NCBI RefSeq assembly: GCF_016827595.1
Contig: NZ_JAECMS010000002.1
Coordinates: 186,001 to 250,000, forward strand
Reading direction: 5' to 3'
DNA: 64,000 bases
DNA from: Luteirhabdus pelagi
GTDB lineage: Bacteria > Bacteroidota > Bacteroidia > Flavobacteriales > Flavobacteriaceae
Part shown: piece after piece, positions 8,143 through 17,005 of the stretch
Layout of the letters: each line of letters begins with the position of its first letter
How positions within the stretch are numbered: position 1 is the first letter of the stretch
Notes under the pieces: model-generated
Told to the model about the DNA's origin: nothing
Databases searched by the model: none
What the model saw: only the letters and a program-made list of their open reading frames with translations
Made by a program: the position numbers and the translations under genes

Positions 8143-11115
8143 TTATCCGACGATATTCACGATTTTACCTGGTACTACGATTACTCTTTTAGGCGTTCTG
8201 CCTTCCAAGTATTGTTCTGTTTTTTCGTGTGCCATTACGGCAGCTTCGATATCATCCTTGCTCATATCCAATGGTAATTCCATCGTAAAGCGCATTTTCC
8301 CGTTAAAGGAAATTGGATATTCCTTACTGCTTTCCACCAAATGCTTTTCTTCAAACTTCGGAAATGCCACTTTAGAAATACTGCCATTATGGCCCAACTT
8401 CTCCCAAAGCTCCTCGGCAATATGCGGAGCATAGGGTGATATGAGGATAGCCAAGGGTTCTAAAATTTCACGCTGATTACAATTCTGGGCTGAAAGTTCG
8501 TTCACTGCAATCATAAAAGTTGAAACAGAAGTATTGAAACTGAAGTTCTCGATATCTTCTTCTACCTTTTTAATCGTTTTATGAAGCGTTTTTAAACTTT
8601 CTTTATCTGCCGCGTCATCTGAAACCTGAAAGCTTCCGTTTTCACCACCGTGGTACAATTTCCACAGTTTTTTCAGAAAACTATGCACGCCCGTTATCCC
8701 AGCAGTATTCCATGGTTTCGCCTGTTCGATAGGTCCGAGGAACATTTCATACATACGAAGGGTATCAGCACCATATTGTTCGCAGATATCATCAGGATTT
8801 ACGACGTTATACTTCGACTTCGACATTTTTTCGACTTCGCGAGTCACTTTGAAGGTCCCATCCTTTTCGGTAATGAATTCAGCATTGCTAAATTCTGAAC
8901 GCCACTTTTTAAAACCCTCAATATCAAGCTCATTATTATTAATAACGTAAGATATATCTGAATAGCTATGTACCTGATTATTCATATTGATGTCTCTCAC
9001 ATTCTTTCTTTCCTTTATTCTTTTTAAATTCATTTGAATATAAGAAAAAGCGTCTTCAAATTCTTGAACCCCTGGTTTACTGAATTTATTATTTGCTTTT
9101 TCTGCCAAACTACTTGATACGAAAACTTCAAAAGGCTCTGTAGAAGAATTTTCATCTCGAACTACAGCTGAAACTTTTTGAACAAAGGCACTTTCACCCA
9201 AAATCATTCCTTGGTTGATCAGCTTCTTAAATGGTTCATCAACCGGAAGCACCTTTCGATCGTACAAGAATTTAGTCCAAAAGCGACTGTACAACAAGTG
9301 ACCGGTAGCGTGTTCGCTTCCACCCAAATACAGATCGACATTCTGCCAGTACCGTAAGGCTTCTTCACCTGCTAACTGCTCTTCATTGTTAGGATCCATA
9401 TAACGGAACAGATAACAGCTACTTCCCGCCCAACCCGGCATAGTATTCAACTCCAACGGAAACACCTTTTCATCATCTATCTTGCTATTCTCGACCACTT
9501 CATTCTTTTCGGTATCCCACGCCCATTTGTCGGCGCGGCCCAATGGTGGCTGACCGTCTTCCGTAGGAAGATAGGCCGAAACCTCGGGTAAGGTCAATGG
9601 AAGGTGCTTCGCATCGATCAATTGCGGCAATCCGTTTTTATAATAGACCGGGAAGGGTTCACCCCAATAACGCTGACGCGAAAACACGGCATCCCGTAGA
9701 CGGTAATTAATTTTTCCTTTTCCAGCACCTTGTTGCTCCAAGGCTTCAATGGCTTTATTAACGGCTTCGTTATAGGATAGTCCGTTGAGGAAATCGCTAT
9801 TCATTAACGGTGTGCTATCCTTATCAGCATAGGCTTCCTCGGAAATATCAACACCTTCAAAAATATCGGGAATCGGAATATCGAAATGCCTTGCAAAATC
9901 ATGGTCACGCTGATCACCTGCCGGAACGGCCATTACAGCACCTGTTCCGTAGCTTGCCAACACGTAATCGCCAATCCAAATCGGAATCGGTTCCTTGGTG
10001 AAGGGATGTTCGGCGTAGGCGCCGGTAAACTCCCCTGAAATGGTCTTTACATCGGCCATACGCTCGCGCTCACTTCGCTTGGCGGTAGCCTCGACATAGG
10101 CTTCAATTTTTTCCTTTTGGGCATCGGTGGTAATTTTAGAAACCAGCGGATGTTCGGGCGCCAGGGTCATAAAGCTAACTCCGAAAATGGTATCGGGCCT
10201 TGTGGTAAACACTTCGATTGATGCATCATAATCCTTTACGTTGAAAGTGACGCTCGCGCCTTCGCTTCTACCGATCCAGTTGGTTTGGGAGTCCTTCAAC
10301 GGCTGGGGCCAGTCGATTTTATCAAGTCCGTCCAACAAGCGTTGCGCATAAGCCGTAATGCGCATGCTCCATTGCTTCATCTTTTTACGAACCACAGGAT
10401 GGCCGCCACGTTCGGAAACGCCATTTACAATTTCATCATTCGCCAAAACCGTTCCGAGGGCTGGACACCAGTTCACCTCTGTTTCAGCTAGATAAGTAAG
10501 TCTATATTGTAAAAGTATTTGTTGTTTTTCCTCTTCTGAAAAGCCGTTCCATTCTTCCGAAGAAAAATCAGATACTTCAGCATCGCAAGCGGCATTCACC
10601 GATGTATTGCCTTCCGAAGAAAAAATGGAAATCAATTCTGAAATCGGTCGCGCTTTATCGGCATTGTAATCGTACCAACTTTCGAAAAGCTGCATAAAAA
10701 TCCATTGCGTCCACCGGTAATACTTCGGACTGCTTGTTCGCACCTCACGGTTCCAATCGAATGAAAATCCAATCGTATCCAGCTGCTGACGATAGCGCGC
10801 AATATTTTCCTTGGTCGTTTTTCGCGGATGCTGACCGGTTTGAATGGCATATTGCTCGGCTGGCAGCCCAAAGCTGTCGTATCCCATCGGGTGAAGCACA
10901 TTAAACCCTTTGTGACGTTTGTATCGTGCATAGATGTCGCTAGCGATATATCCCAACGGGTGACCAACGTGAAGGCCTGCTCCCGAAGGATAGGGGAACA
11001 TGTCTAACACATAATATTTCGGTTTTTCGCTTTCGTTCTGGGCAGCGAAGGTATTGTGCTCGGCCCAGTACTGTTGCCACTTCTTTTCTATGGAATTGAA
11101 TTCGTATTTGCTCAT
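8143..11115 (-). CDS. leuS: Leucine--tRNA ligase with enlarged leucine-specific domain
   Basis: Class I aminoacyl-tRNA synthetase that charges tRNA-Leu. The 990 codons are longer than the roughly 860-940 usual in bacteria. The HIGH motif is GLHVGHPLGY and the KMSKS loop is EKMSKSKYN; the editing domain (TTRPDTIFGV, GTGAVMAVP) is present. Between GMILGESAFV and the KMSKS loop (about 8935-9185) the leucine-specific domain carries an extra charged helical stretch rich in Lys, Asn and Arg. In-frame upstream starts exist, but the -7 box at 11134-11141 places the ATG at 11115 (MSKYEFNS) 15 nt downstream of transcription start. Confidence 0.95.
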   Translation of the reverse strand: MSKYEFNSIEKKWQQYWAEHNTFAAQNESEKPKYYVLDMFPYPSGAGLHVGHPLGYIASDIYARYKRHKGFNVLHPMGYDSFGLPAEQYAIQTGQHPRKTTKENIARYRQQLDTIGFSFDWNREVRTSSPKYYRWTQWIFMQLFESWYDYNADKARPISELISIFSSEGNTSVNAACDAEVSDFSSEEWNGFSEEEKQQILLQYRLTYLAETEVNWCPALGTVLANDEIVNGVSERGGHPVVRKKMKQWSMRITAYAQRLLDGLDKIDWPQPLKDSQTNWIGRSEGASVTFNVKDYDASIEVFTTRPDTIFGVSFMTLAPEHPLVSKITTDAQKEKIEAYVEATAKRSERERMADVKTISGEFTGAYAEHPFTKEPIPIWIGDYVLASYGTGAVMAVPAGDQRDHDFARHFDIPIPDIFEGVDISEEAYADKDSTPLMNSDFLNGLSYNEAVNKAIEALEQQGAGKGKINYRLRDAVFSRQRYWGEPFPVYYKNGLPQLIDAKHLPLTLPEVSAYLPTEDGQPPLGRADKWAWDTEKNEVVENSKIDDEKVFPLELNTMPGWAGSSCYLFRYMDPNNEEQLAGEEALRYWQNVDLYLGGSEHATGHLLYSRFWTKFLYDRKVLPVDEPFKKLINQGMILGESAFVQKVSAVVRDENSSTEPFEVFVSSSLAEKANNKFSKPGVQEFEDAFSYIQMNLKRIKERKNVRDINMNNQVHSYSDISYVINNNELDIEGFKKWRSEFSNAEFITEKDGTFKVTREVEKMSKSKYNVVNPDDICEQYGADTLRMYEMFLGPIEQAKPWNTAGITGVHSFLKKLWKLYHGGENGSFQVSDDAADKESLKTLHKTIKKVEEDIENFSFNTSVSTFMIAVNELSAQNCNQREILEPLAILISPYAPHIAEELWEKLGHNGSISKVAFPKFEEKHLVESSKEYPISFNGKMRFTMELPLDMSKDDIEAAVMAHEKTEQYLEGRTPKRVIVVPGKIVNIVG

Positions 11116-11133
11116 GGGTGCCATTTGAAAGCG

Positions 11134-11141
11134 CAAATTTA
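11134..11141 (-). promoter_or_regulatory. -7 promoter element for leuS
   Basis: TAAATTTG on the minus strand is an exact match, and favours the start at 11115 over 11124 or 11232. Confidence 0.65.
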
Positions 11142-11200
11142 CAGCTATTGTGTGAAAGGGGAAAGGGAATTGGTTGTCAGTCGGTAGTCGGGAGTTTCGA

Positions 11201-11440
11201 AGAAGCAGAGAAACAAAGTATAAAAGATGCAAAGGAGCAAAAGGATATAGAATTAAGAATTATGAGTTATGAGTTGCAAAGGAGTAGAGAGACAAAGTAT
11301 CAAAGAAGCAAAGAGTTAAGAGTATTGATGCGAAGCTATGAATAACCTTTGACTTCTACCGACAATTGACCAATGACTATCGACTATTATGAGTTCAGAG
11401 TTGCAAAGGAGCAGAGAAACAAAGTATCAAAGAGTATTGA
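11201..11440. repeat. Three diverged copies of a purine-rich repeat
   Basis: Near-identical segments built on GCAAAGGAGCAGAGAAACAAAG and TATCAAAG lie at about 11201-11245, 11273-11327 and 11400-11440, separated by GAATTATGAGTTATGAG-like and GACCAATGACTATCGACT-like text. The 490-bp gap between leuS and ftsX holds no credible gene; a 75-codon frame through it only reads the repeat. Confidence 0.6.
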
Positions 11441-11510
11441 CGCTAATCTAAATTCAACAAATAACTATTAACCCCCTACAGCCAAAGGCCAACTGCCAAC
11501 AGACTTGCTA

Positions 11511-11541
11511 TTTGTGATTTGTGATTTGTGATTTGTGATTT
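11511..11541. repeat. 7-bp tandem repeat TTTGTGA, 4.4 copies
   Basis: Four perfect consecutive units of TTTGTGA plus TTT lie about 65 bp before the ftsX promoter box. This is a short simple repeat that may vary in copy number between strains. Confidence 0.8.
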
Positions 11542-11606
11542 AAGCTATAACAAATACAACTCGTTTAAAATAATCACCCCACCCGCTACGTTTCGAATAG
11601 GAATTG

Positions 11607-11614
11607 TATTTTTA
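11607..11614 (+). promoter_or_regulatory. Probable -7 element for ftsX
   Basis: TATTTTTA differs from TAnnTTTG only in the last base. The predicted leader to the ATG at 11633 is 15 nt, the usual spacing in this window. Confidence 0.45.
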
Positions 11615-11632
11615 CGCATCAAATAATCCTTT

Positions 11633-12511
11633 ATGGCCTCATCTTTTGAAAAGTATCAAAAACGCCGGTTGATCTCCTCGTATTTTTCGGTGGTGATCAG
11701 TATTTCGCTAGTCCTATTCCTGTTAGGATTACTCGGATTATTGGTGTTGAATACCAAAAAAGTGGCCGATCATTTTAAAGAGAAAATCGCATTGACGGTC
11801 TACTTAAAAGATACCGCCAAGCAAGTTGAAATCGAACAATTACAGCAAAGTCTAGCATTAGCAGAATACACAAAAACCGCAACTTTTATCAGTAAGGAAC
11901 AGGCCGCCGAAGAGCATAGCGAAACTATAGGTGAAAACTTTATGGAGTTTTTGGGTGAAAACCCGCTTCAGAATAGCATCGATGTCTATTTGCTAGCCGA
12001 TTATGTCTCTCCTGCCCAATTGGAGGAAATTACCAATGAAATTATGACCAAGGGCTTTGTTGATGAAGTGGTGTACGATAAACCCTTAATTGCCTTGTTG
12101 AACGACAACGTAAAAAAAATAAGCCTTTGGGTGCTCATCATCAGTAGTGTCTTTTTATTTATTGCCGTTTTACTCATAAACAGCTCCATCCGACTATCGG
12201 TGTATGCCAAACGATTTACCATCAAAACCATGCAGATGGTAGGCGCTACCAAGCGCTTTATTCGAAAGCCTTTTATCTGGAAGAGTATGAAGTTGGGAAT
12301 GATTGGTGCCGTGGTTGCCCTAATTGGAATGGGACTGGTATTGTATTACTTGAACAAAAGTTTCCCCGAACTTCAACTATTGGAAGATCAACTATTACTC
12401 ATCGGTTTGTTTGTTGGCGTATTCTTGATTGGAATTTTAATCTCTTGGTTAAGTACCTTTTTCGCTACTCAGCGCTTTCTCAACCTTCGTACCGACGAAT
12501 TATACTATTAA
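11633..12511 (+). CDS. ftsX: Cell division protein FtsX
   Basis: A 292-aa permease-like partner of the ATPase FtsE that activates peptidoglycan hydrolysis at division. It has the expected layout: a short cytoplasmic N-terminus (KYQKRRLISSYF), helix 1 at about 18-42, a large periplasmic domain (about 45-165, with the typical IALTVYLKD strand), then three helices at 168-190, 220-245 and 262-283. MQMVGATKRFIRKPFIWKSM between helices 2 and 3 is the family signature. ftsE is not adjacent. It heads a run of four same-strand genes. Confidence 0.93.
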   Translation: MASSFEKYQKRRLISSYFSVVISISLVLFLLGLLGLLVLNTKKVADHFKEKIALTVYLKDTAKQVEIEQLQQSLALAEYTKTATFISKEQAAEEHSETIGENFMEFLGENPLQNSIDVYLLADYVSPAQLEEITNEIMTKGFVDEVVYDKPLIALLNDNVKKISLWVLIISSVFLFIAVLLINSSIRLSVYAKRFTIKTMQMVGATKRFIRKPFIWKSMKLGMIGAVVALIGMGLVLYYLNKSFPELQLLEDQLLLIGLFVGVFLIGILISWLSTFFATQRFLNLRTDELYY

Positions 12512-12516
12512 ACCCG

Positions 12517-12524
12517 TATCTTTG
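12517..12524 (+). promoter_or_regulatory. -7 promoter element for DUF3098-uppP-truB
   Basis: TATCTTTG matches exactly and lies just after the ftsX stop codon. The predicted leader to the ATG at 12543 is 15 nt. Confidence 0.65.
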
Positions 12525-12542
12525 ACCACAAAATAGCGCATT

Positions 12543-12809
12543 ATGGGCGAACAGAAACGTAGAGAAGAAGCCAAAGAGAACCAGACGTTTATCTTCGAAC
12601 GAAAGAACTATATCTTTATGCTTATCGGTATTGCCTTTATCGCATTGGGCTTCATTTTGATGATGGGAGGCGGAAGTGATGACCCAAATGTATTCAACCC
12701 AGAAATTTATAGCTGGCGACGTATTCGTTTAGCACCTGCCCTTATCTTGATTGGCTTCGGAATTGAGGTCTATGCTATTTTATTGAATCCCCATAAGAAC
12801 AATTCATGA
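12543..12809 (+). CDS. DUF3098 family small membrane protein
   Basis: An 88-aa protein of DUF3098, usually found between ftsX and uppP in this group. The charged N-terminus (KRREEAKENQTFIFERKNY) precedes two membrane helices at about residues 27-43 and 62-80, separated by GGGSDDPNVFNPEIYSWRR. Function unknown; the position suggests a link with cell envelope work. Its stop overlaps the uppP start by 4 nt. Confidence 0.85.
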   Translation: MGEQKRREEAKENQTFIFERKNYIFMLIGIAFIALGFILMMGGGSDDPNVFNPEIYSWRRIRLAPALILIGFGIEVYAILLNPHKNNS

Positions 12810-13597
12810 GTAGTTGGGACGCCATTTTATTGGGCATCATCCAAGGTTTCACTGAATTTCTTCCTGTGTCATCAAGCGGTCACTTAGAGTTGGGAAAAGC
12901 AATTCTTGGCGATACTTCTGTACCTGAAGAAAGTTTACTATTCACCGTCGTGCTTCACTTTGCAACCGCTTTGAGCACAATAGTGGTATTCCGAAAGGAT
13001 ATTGTTACCATCATTGGTGGTCTGCTTCAATTTAAGTGGAACGAGGAAACGCAATTCGTGTTTAAAATTGGGATTTCCATGCTTCCCGCAGCTATTATCG
13101 GTCTTCTATTTGAAGAACAATTGGAAGCCTTATTCGGGGGCGATGTCGCCTTTGTAGGAGCGATGCTTATCATTACCGCTATTCTTCTGTTCCTAGCCGA
13201 CAGAAGTCGAAACACAGGAAAGCCCGTAACCTATTTTGATGCCTTTATTATAGGAGTTTCACAAGCAGTTGCCATGTTACCGGGTATTTCACGAAGCGGC
13301 GCTACCATTTCAACCTCCGTATTGTTAGGAAACGATAAGGGAAAAGCAGCACGTTTTTCGTTTTTGATGGTTGTTCCGCTAATCTTTGGAAAAATTGCAA
13401 AAGACATTCTTAGCGGTGATCTTTCTACCGAATCGACCAACTTCACTGTTTTAAGCTTAGGCTTTATCGCTGCCTTTATCTGTGGCCTAATTGCCTGTAC
13501 ATGGATGATTTCCCTGGTGAAGAAAAGCAAGCTTCGCTATTTCTCGATTTATTGCATAATTGTTGGACTTCTGGCGATCATCCTTAGTTTTGTGTAA
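12806..13597 (+). CDS. uppP: Undecaprenyl-diphosphatase
   Basis: Membrane phosphatase that converts undecaprenyl diphosphate to the monophosphate carrier for peptidoglycan and other wall polymers (BacA/UppP family). The two catalytic motifs are clear: GFTEFLPVSSSGHLEL near residues 11-26 and LPGISRSGATIS near 157. At 263 aa with seven to eight predicted helices it has the normal size. The start overlaps the DUF3098 stop (ATGA), so translation is probably coupled. Confidence 0.95.
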   Translation: MSSWDAILLGIIQGFTEFLPVSSSGHLELGKAILGDTSVPEESLLFTVVLHFATALSTIVVFRKDIVTIIGGLLQFKWNEETQFVFKIGISMLPAAIIGLLFEEQLEALFGGDVAFVGAMLIITAILLFLADRSRNTGKPVTYFDAFIIGVSQAVAMLPGISRSGATISTSVLLGNDKGKAARFSFLMVVPLIFGKIAKDILSGDLSTESTNFTVLSLGFIAAFICGLIACTWMISLVKKSKLRYFSIYCIIVGLLAIILSFV

Positions 13598-14287
13598 ATG
13601 GATGTAGAAGACTACAAAAACGGTCAGGTAATCTTAATCGACAAGCCCTTGGATTGGACTTCCTTTCAAGTGGTGAACAAAGTGAGATGGCTGATCAAAA
13701 AGAAGTTTGACCTGAAGAAAATCAAGGTCGGTCATGCCGGAACCCTAGATCCTCTTGCAACTGGATTACTGATTCTTTGTACGGGAAAATTCACCAAAAA
13801 AATTGAAACCTTCCAAGCACAGGAAAAAGAATATACCGGAACGATTACCTTGGGCGCTACGACGCCCAGCTACGACCTCGAAACGGAAATAGATGAGGAG
13901 TTCGATATTTCGGATATTTCAAAAGCTGACATTCATGAGGCTACCAAGCAGTTTTTAGGTGAAATAAAACAAAAACCACCTGTTTTTTCTGCGGTGAAGA
14001 AAGATGGCAAACGCCTGTACGAGTACGCCCGAAAAGGCAAAGAGGTAGAAGTTCCCACACGCATCGTGACGATTTCGGAATTCGAGATTACTGATATTGA
14101 TGGTGCCGATGTTTTCTTTCGAGTGAAGTGTAGCAAAGGGACTTATATCCGTTCGTTAGCACATGATTTTGGTAAGGCATTGAATAACGGCGCGCATCTT
14201 TCAGCATTGCGACGGACAAAAATTGGCGATTTTTCAGTTGAAGACGCTACCACTATTGAAGTATTGGAACGTGAACTTCAGCGTTAA
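13598..14287 (+). CDS. truB: tRNA pseudouridine(55) synthase
   Basis: Makes pseudouridine 55 in the T loop of tRNAs. The 229-aa protein has the catalytic segment GHAGTLDPLATG with the nucleophilic Asp at residue 51, IDKPLDWTSFQVVNKVR at the N-terminus, PPVFSAVKKDGKRLYEYARKG near 130 and CSKGTYIRSLAHDFG near 180. The ATG follows the uppP stop with no gap. It lacks a C-terminal PUA domain, as in many Bacteroidota. Confidence 0.95.
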   Translation: MDVEDYKNGQVILIDKPLDWTSFQVVNKVRWLIKKKFDLKKIKVGHAGTLDPLATGLLILCTGKFTKKIETFQAQEKEYTGTITLGATTPSYDLETEIDEEFDISDISKADIHEATKQFLGEIKQKPPVFSAVKKDGKRLYEYARKGKEVEVPTRIVTISEFEITDIDGADVFFRVKCSKGTYIRSLAHDFGKALNNGAHLSALRRTKIGDFSVEDATTIEVLERELQR

Positions 14288-14359
14288 ACCCACTACAAGA
14301 TTTCGTTAAAAACACCCTGCAAACGTGTATTTTAGCCCAAAAATTCAGTTATTAGCATC

Positions 14360-15070
14360 GTGAATTTCAATTATTCATATCGCGCCTTCTTAATTACCAG
14401 TCTTCTTTTTGGTATTCTTTTCCTCGGACTATACAGTTTGAAGTTAGGCTCTGTCGACGTACCAGAGGAACCGAAATATGATGTTGAATACATCGCTGAA
14501 GAACTTCAACCAACACCTAAAGAAGAAATTGAAATGCCCGAAATGGCTCGGGTTGAAACCAATCGTGCCTACAACGAAGCGGAACGCTATATCTCCAATT
14601 TAGAAAGCCAGCGCGAAACTCCCGAAGAAACCACGGAAGAAAAGCTAAAGGCAATCGATGATGCCATTTCTTCTTCTAATAATTGGAATCCGCTAGGAAA
14701 AAATACAGCGAAACGAGAAAAACAAGAAGAAAAAAACAACGCTGCTAAGATGCCTGCAGCAGAAACTACAGCAGCCAAAGGAGCAAACCGGAATACTACT
14801 ATCAGCTACCGATTGGTGGGACGGTCGGCTTTGGACTTGCCCAATCCCGTGTATACCTGTGAAGGTTTTGGAAAGGTTGTCATAAATATCAAAGTCGACG
14901 AACGTGGAAGAGTCATCAGCACCGATTATAACGAAAGCGCCTCTACCACTACCAATGGGTGTTTGATCGACAGCGCAAAGGAGTATGCTGTTCAGGCTAT
15001 TTTTTCGACTAAAGCTGGGAAAAAACAACAGTTGGGAACCATTTCTTACAATTTTCCAGGACAGTATTAG
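14360..15070 (+). CDS. TonB C-terminal-like periplasmic protein
   Basis: A 236-aa protein starting at GTG, anchored by one helix (residues 10-27) with a long charged, Pro/Glu-rich and Ala-rich periplasmic linker (35-145). It ends in a TonB-C-like fold: GFGKVVINIKVDERGRVISTDYN with two cysteines (CEGFG and TNGCLID). The layout is that of an energy-transducer-like protein, but no partner ExbB/ExbD is nearby and the conserved TonB tail is weak, so its role is unclear. A weak -7 match (TATTTTAG, 14328-14335) lies 25 nt upstream. Confidence 0.65.
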   Translation: MNFNYSYRAFLITSLLFGILFLGLYSLKLGSVDVPEEPKYDVEYIAEELQPTPKEEIEMPEMARVETNRAYNEAERYISNLESQRETPEETTEEKLKAIDDAISSSNNWNPLGKNTAKREKQEEKNNAAKMPAAETTAAKGANRNTTISYRLVGRSALDLPNPVYTCEGFGKVVINIKVDERGRVISTDYNESASTTTNGCLIDSAKEYAVQAIFSTKAGKKQQLGTISYNFPGQY

Positions 15071-15178
15071 TAGCAGAAGATTAATAGTTAATAGGATATC
15101 TTTAATAATCTACACCTCTCTAAACCTGCCCTCAAGTGGAGACTTTAAAGTTTCGTATCTTTTGAGAAAAAATTTATT

Positions 15179-15754
15179 ATGGGTAAAATCCGGTGTTCAT
15201 GGTGTGGCGACGATCCTTTGTACATAGCCTATCACGATAAGGAATGGGGCGTTCCGGTTCGGGACGATGCTACCTTATTCGAGTTTTTGGTGTTGGAAAC
15301 CTTTCAAGCAGGTTTAAGTTGGATTACCATTCTTCGGAAACGGGAGAATTTTAGAAAGGCTTTCGATGATTTCAACTACAAAAAAATTGCTGGATATAGT
15401 GAAGACAAGCTTTCAGAATTGCTTCAAAATGAAGGTATCATTCGAAACAAGTTGAAGGTAAAATCCACCGTTACCAACGCGCAAAATTTCATGAAAATTC
15501 AAGAAGAATTTGGAAGTTTTAGCGCTTATATTTGGTCCTTTGTTGAAGGCAAACCGATTCAAAATTCGTTTGAGAGTATGAAAGAAGTGCCAGCAAATAC
15601 TAAAGTCAGCGATGCCATAAGCAAGGATATGAAGAAGCGCGGTTTCAAATTTGTCGGAAGTACCGTAATTTATGCCCACATGCAAGCCACTGGTATGGTA
15701 AACGATCATATAACTGATTGTTTTCGCTACGAAGAAGTAAAAAAATTAACATGA
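15179..15754 (+). CDS. tag: DNA-3-methyladenine glycosylase I
   Basis: Base-excision repair enzyme that removes 3-methyladenine. The 191-aa protein begins with the zinc-site segment RCSWCGDDPLYIAYHDKEWG (Cys and His ligands). It continues with FEFLVLETFQAGLSWITILRKRENFRKAF and ends with GSTVIYAHMQATGMVNDH and CF, which supply the other zinc ligands. This is the full family pattern. TATCTTTTG just upstream resembles a -7 box with one extra base. Its stop overlaps the next start by 4 nt. Confidence 0.95.
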   Translation: MGKIRCSWCGDDPLYIAYHDKEWGVPVRDDATLFEFLVLETFQAGLSWITILRKRENFRKAFDDFNYKKIAGYSEDKLSELLQNEGIIRNKLKVKSTVTNAQNFMKIQEEFGSFSAYIWSFVEGKPIQNSFESMKEVPANTKVSDAISKDMKKRGFKFVGSTVIYAHMQATGMVNDHITDCFRYEEVKKLT

Positions 15755-16326
15755 AACAATTCATTATTCTTAGCATAATGCTGTTACCGATTCTCCTGCT
15801 CTCACAAGAAAAACAGGAAAAGGAAGAACGCGTAAAGGAACAGGATTTCCCTGTAGCAGCACTTTTATTTTTGGATACTGATTCTAATGACTATCGAAGA
15901 CTTCGCTATTATTATGAAACCGATGGCGAACTTGAAAGCTACGAGGCGAAGTTTAAAAAGGATGGCGAATGGTTTAGTGTGGAGTTTAATACAGAAGGTC
16001 AACTTCAGGATATTGAAGTTACTACCGATTGGGAAGACCTTCCCAAATCCTTTCAGCAAAGCCTCGAAAACTATATGCAATCGAATTACGAGCGTTGGAA
16101 ATTCGAGAAATTTCAACGTCAATTTTTACCACAAGAAAACAATACTGATTTATTGAAAAGTGTCCTTAGCAATCCATTGACCGTTTCACCTTTCAACATC
16201 GAGTTAATTGTGGCCACTAAAAACGATGGAAAACTTCAAAAATTCGAATTGTTGTTTACTTCCGAAGGACAATTTCTACAAAAACGAAAAGTGATACGTC
16301 GCTCCTATGGATTCCTATTATTCTAA
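15751..16326 (+). CDS. Secreted protein of unknown function (PepSY-like repeats)
   Basis: A 191-aa protein with a clear signal peptide (MKQFIILSIMLLPILLLSQ) and no recognised enzyme motif. Two similar alpha/beta units (YYETDGELESYEAKFKKDGEWFSVEF with WEDLPKSFQQSLENYM, and the second half with NDGKLQKFELLFTSEGQFL) look like PepSY/BLIP-type periplasmic repeats, by eye only. The ATG at 15751 overlaps the tag stop (ATGA); an in-frame ATG at 15718 would lie inside tag and spoil the signal peptide. The 3' end overlaps the next gene by 20 nt. Confidence 0.7.
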   Translation: MKQFIILSIMLLPILLLSQEKQEKEERVKEQDFPVAALLFLDTDSNDYRRLRYYYETDGELESYEAKFKKDGEWFSVEFNTEGQLQDIEVTTDWEDLPKSFQQSLENYMQSNYERWKFEKFQRQFLPQENNTDLLKSVLSNPLTVSPFNIELIVATKNDGKLQKFELLFTSEGQFLQKRKVIRRSYGFLLF

Positions 16327-17005
16327 ACATTTTTATTGGGTTTTGGCGGTAACCTTCCTTCCTTTCCTGGCAATGGCTCAGGGCACTGCAGTCCTGTGGG
16401 AACCAGAGGCAGAACTCGACCTTGACCTCAGCAATCGTTGGTCGATGAACTTCGGAACCGATTACCGAGTAGGACTATCGGAACAACTCGGAGAAGCAGG
16501 GATTCAATATGTTCCTATCCATTTATCTTTTTCACAGAATACCACGTATGAAATAGGGTTCTATGGAAAGGTGAGTGCAGGTATTATGTACCGGTTTAAT
16601 ACTATTGGTCCGGTTGATGAAGCCAATGAATTGCGGACGCTTCAGCAATATAGTTACGGCAAGCAATACAACAGTATCCGCCTGGTACATAGAGTGCGAA
16701 GTGAACAGCGCATCAAAAGTACGGGAACGGCACATCGATTCCGCTATCGGCTATCGATTGATTTACCCTTGAACGGGGAACAATTGAATGCCAAGGAATT
16801 TTACTTTGCCGCAAGTGTGGAGAGTTTGTTGACAGTAGCTTCCAGAGACACACCTGAATGGGATCAGCGCATTACGGCAGGACTCGGACGTGAGCTTACA
16901 AGTAAGACACGGCTGCAACTTGACGTACAATATCGCTTCGATGACTACTTCAACGCAGGAGGTCAACGCGTCTTCTTTACGACCGGAGTGCAGTATTCGC
17001 TTTAA
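16307..17005 (+). CDS. DUF2490 family outer-membrane beta-barrel protein
   Basis: A 232-aa protein with a signal peptide (WVLAVTFLPFLAMAQ), followed by alternating amphipathic strands ending in an aromatic strand (VFFTTGVQYSL), as in DUF2490 small outer-membrane barrels. Typical pieces are LWEPEAELDLDLSNRWSMNFGTDYR and RVRSEQRIKSTGTAHRFRYRLSIDLPL. Function unknown. It overlaps the preceding gene by 20 nt and its 3' end overlaps the convergent small TPR gene by 4 nt. Confidence 0.75.
   Translation: MDSYYSKHFYWVLAVTFLPFLAMAQGTAVLWEPEAELDLDLSNRWSMNFGTDYRVGLSEQLGEAGIQYVPIHLSFSQNTTYEIGFYGKVSAGIMYRFNTIGPVDEANELRTLQQYSYGKQYNSIRLVHRVRSEQRIKSTGTAHRFRYRLSIDLPLNGEQLNAKEFYFAASVESLLTVASRDTPEWDQRITAGLGRELTSKTRLQLDVQYRFDDYFNAGGQRVFFTTGVQYSL

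Noticed and set aside
11118-11345. 75-codon plus-strand frame between leuS and ftsX
   Set aside because: It runs through the purine-rich repeat copies, has a repetitive Arg/Lys/Glu product and no promoter or homologous look; treated as repeat.
11511-11541. Regular short repeat considered as a CRISPR remnant
   Set aside because: 7-bp tandem units without spacers and no cas genes in the window; simple sequence repeat.
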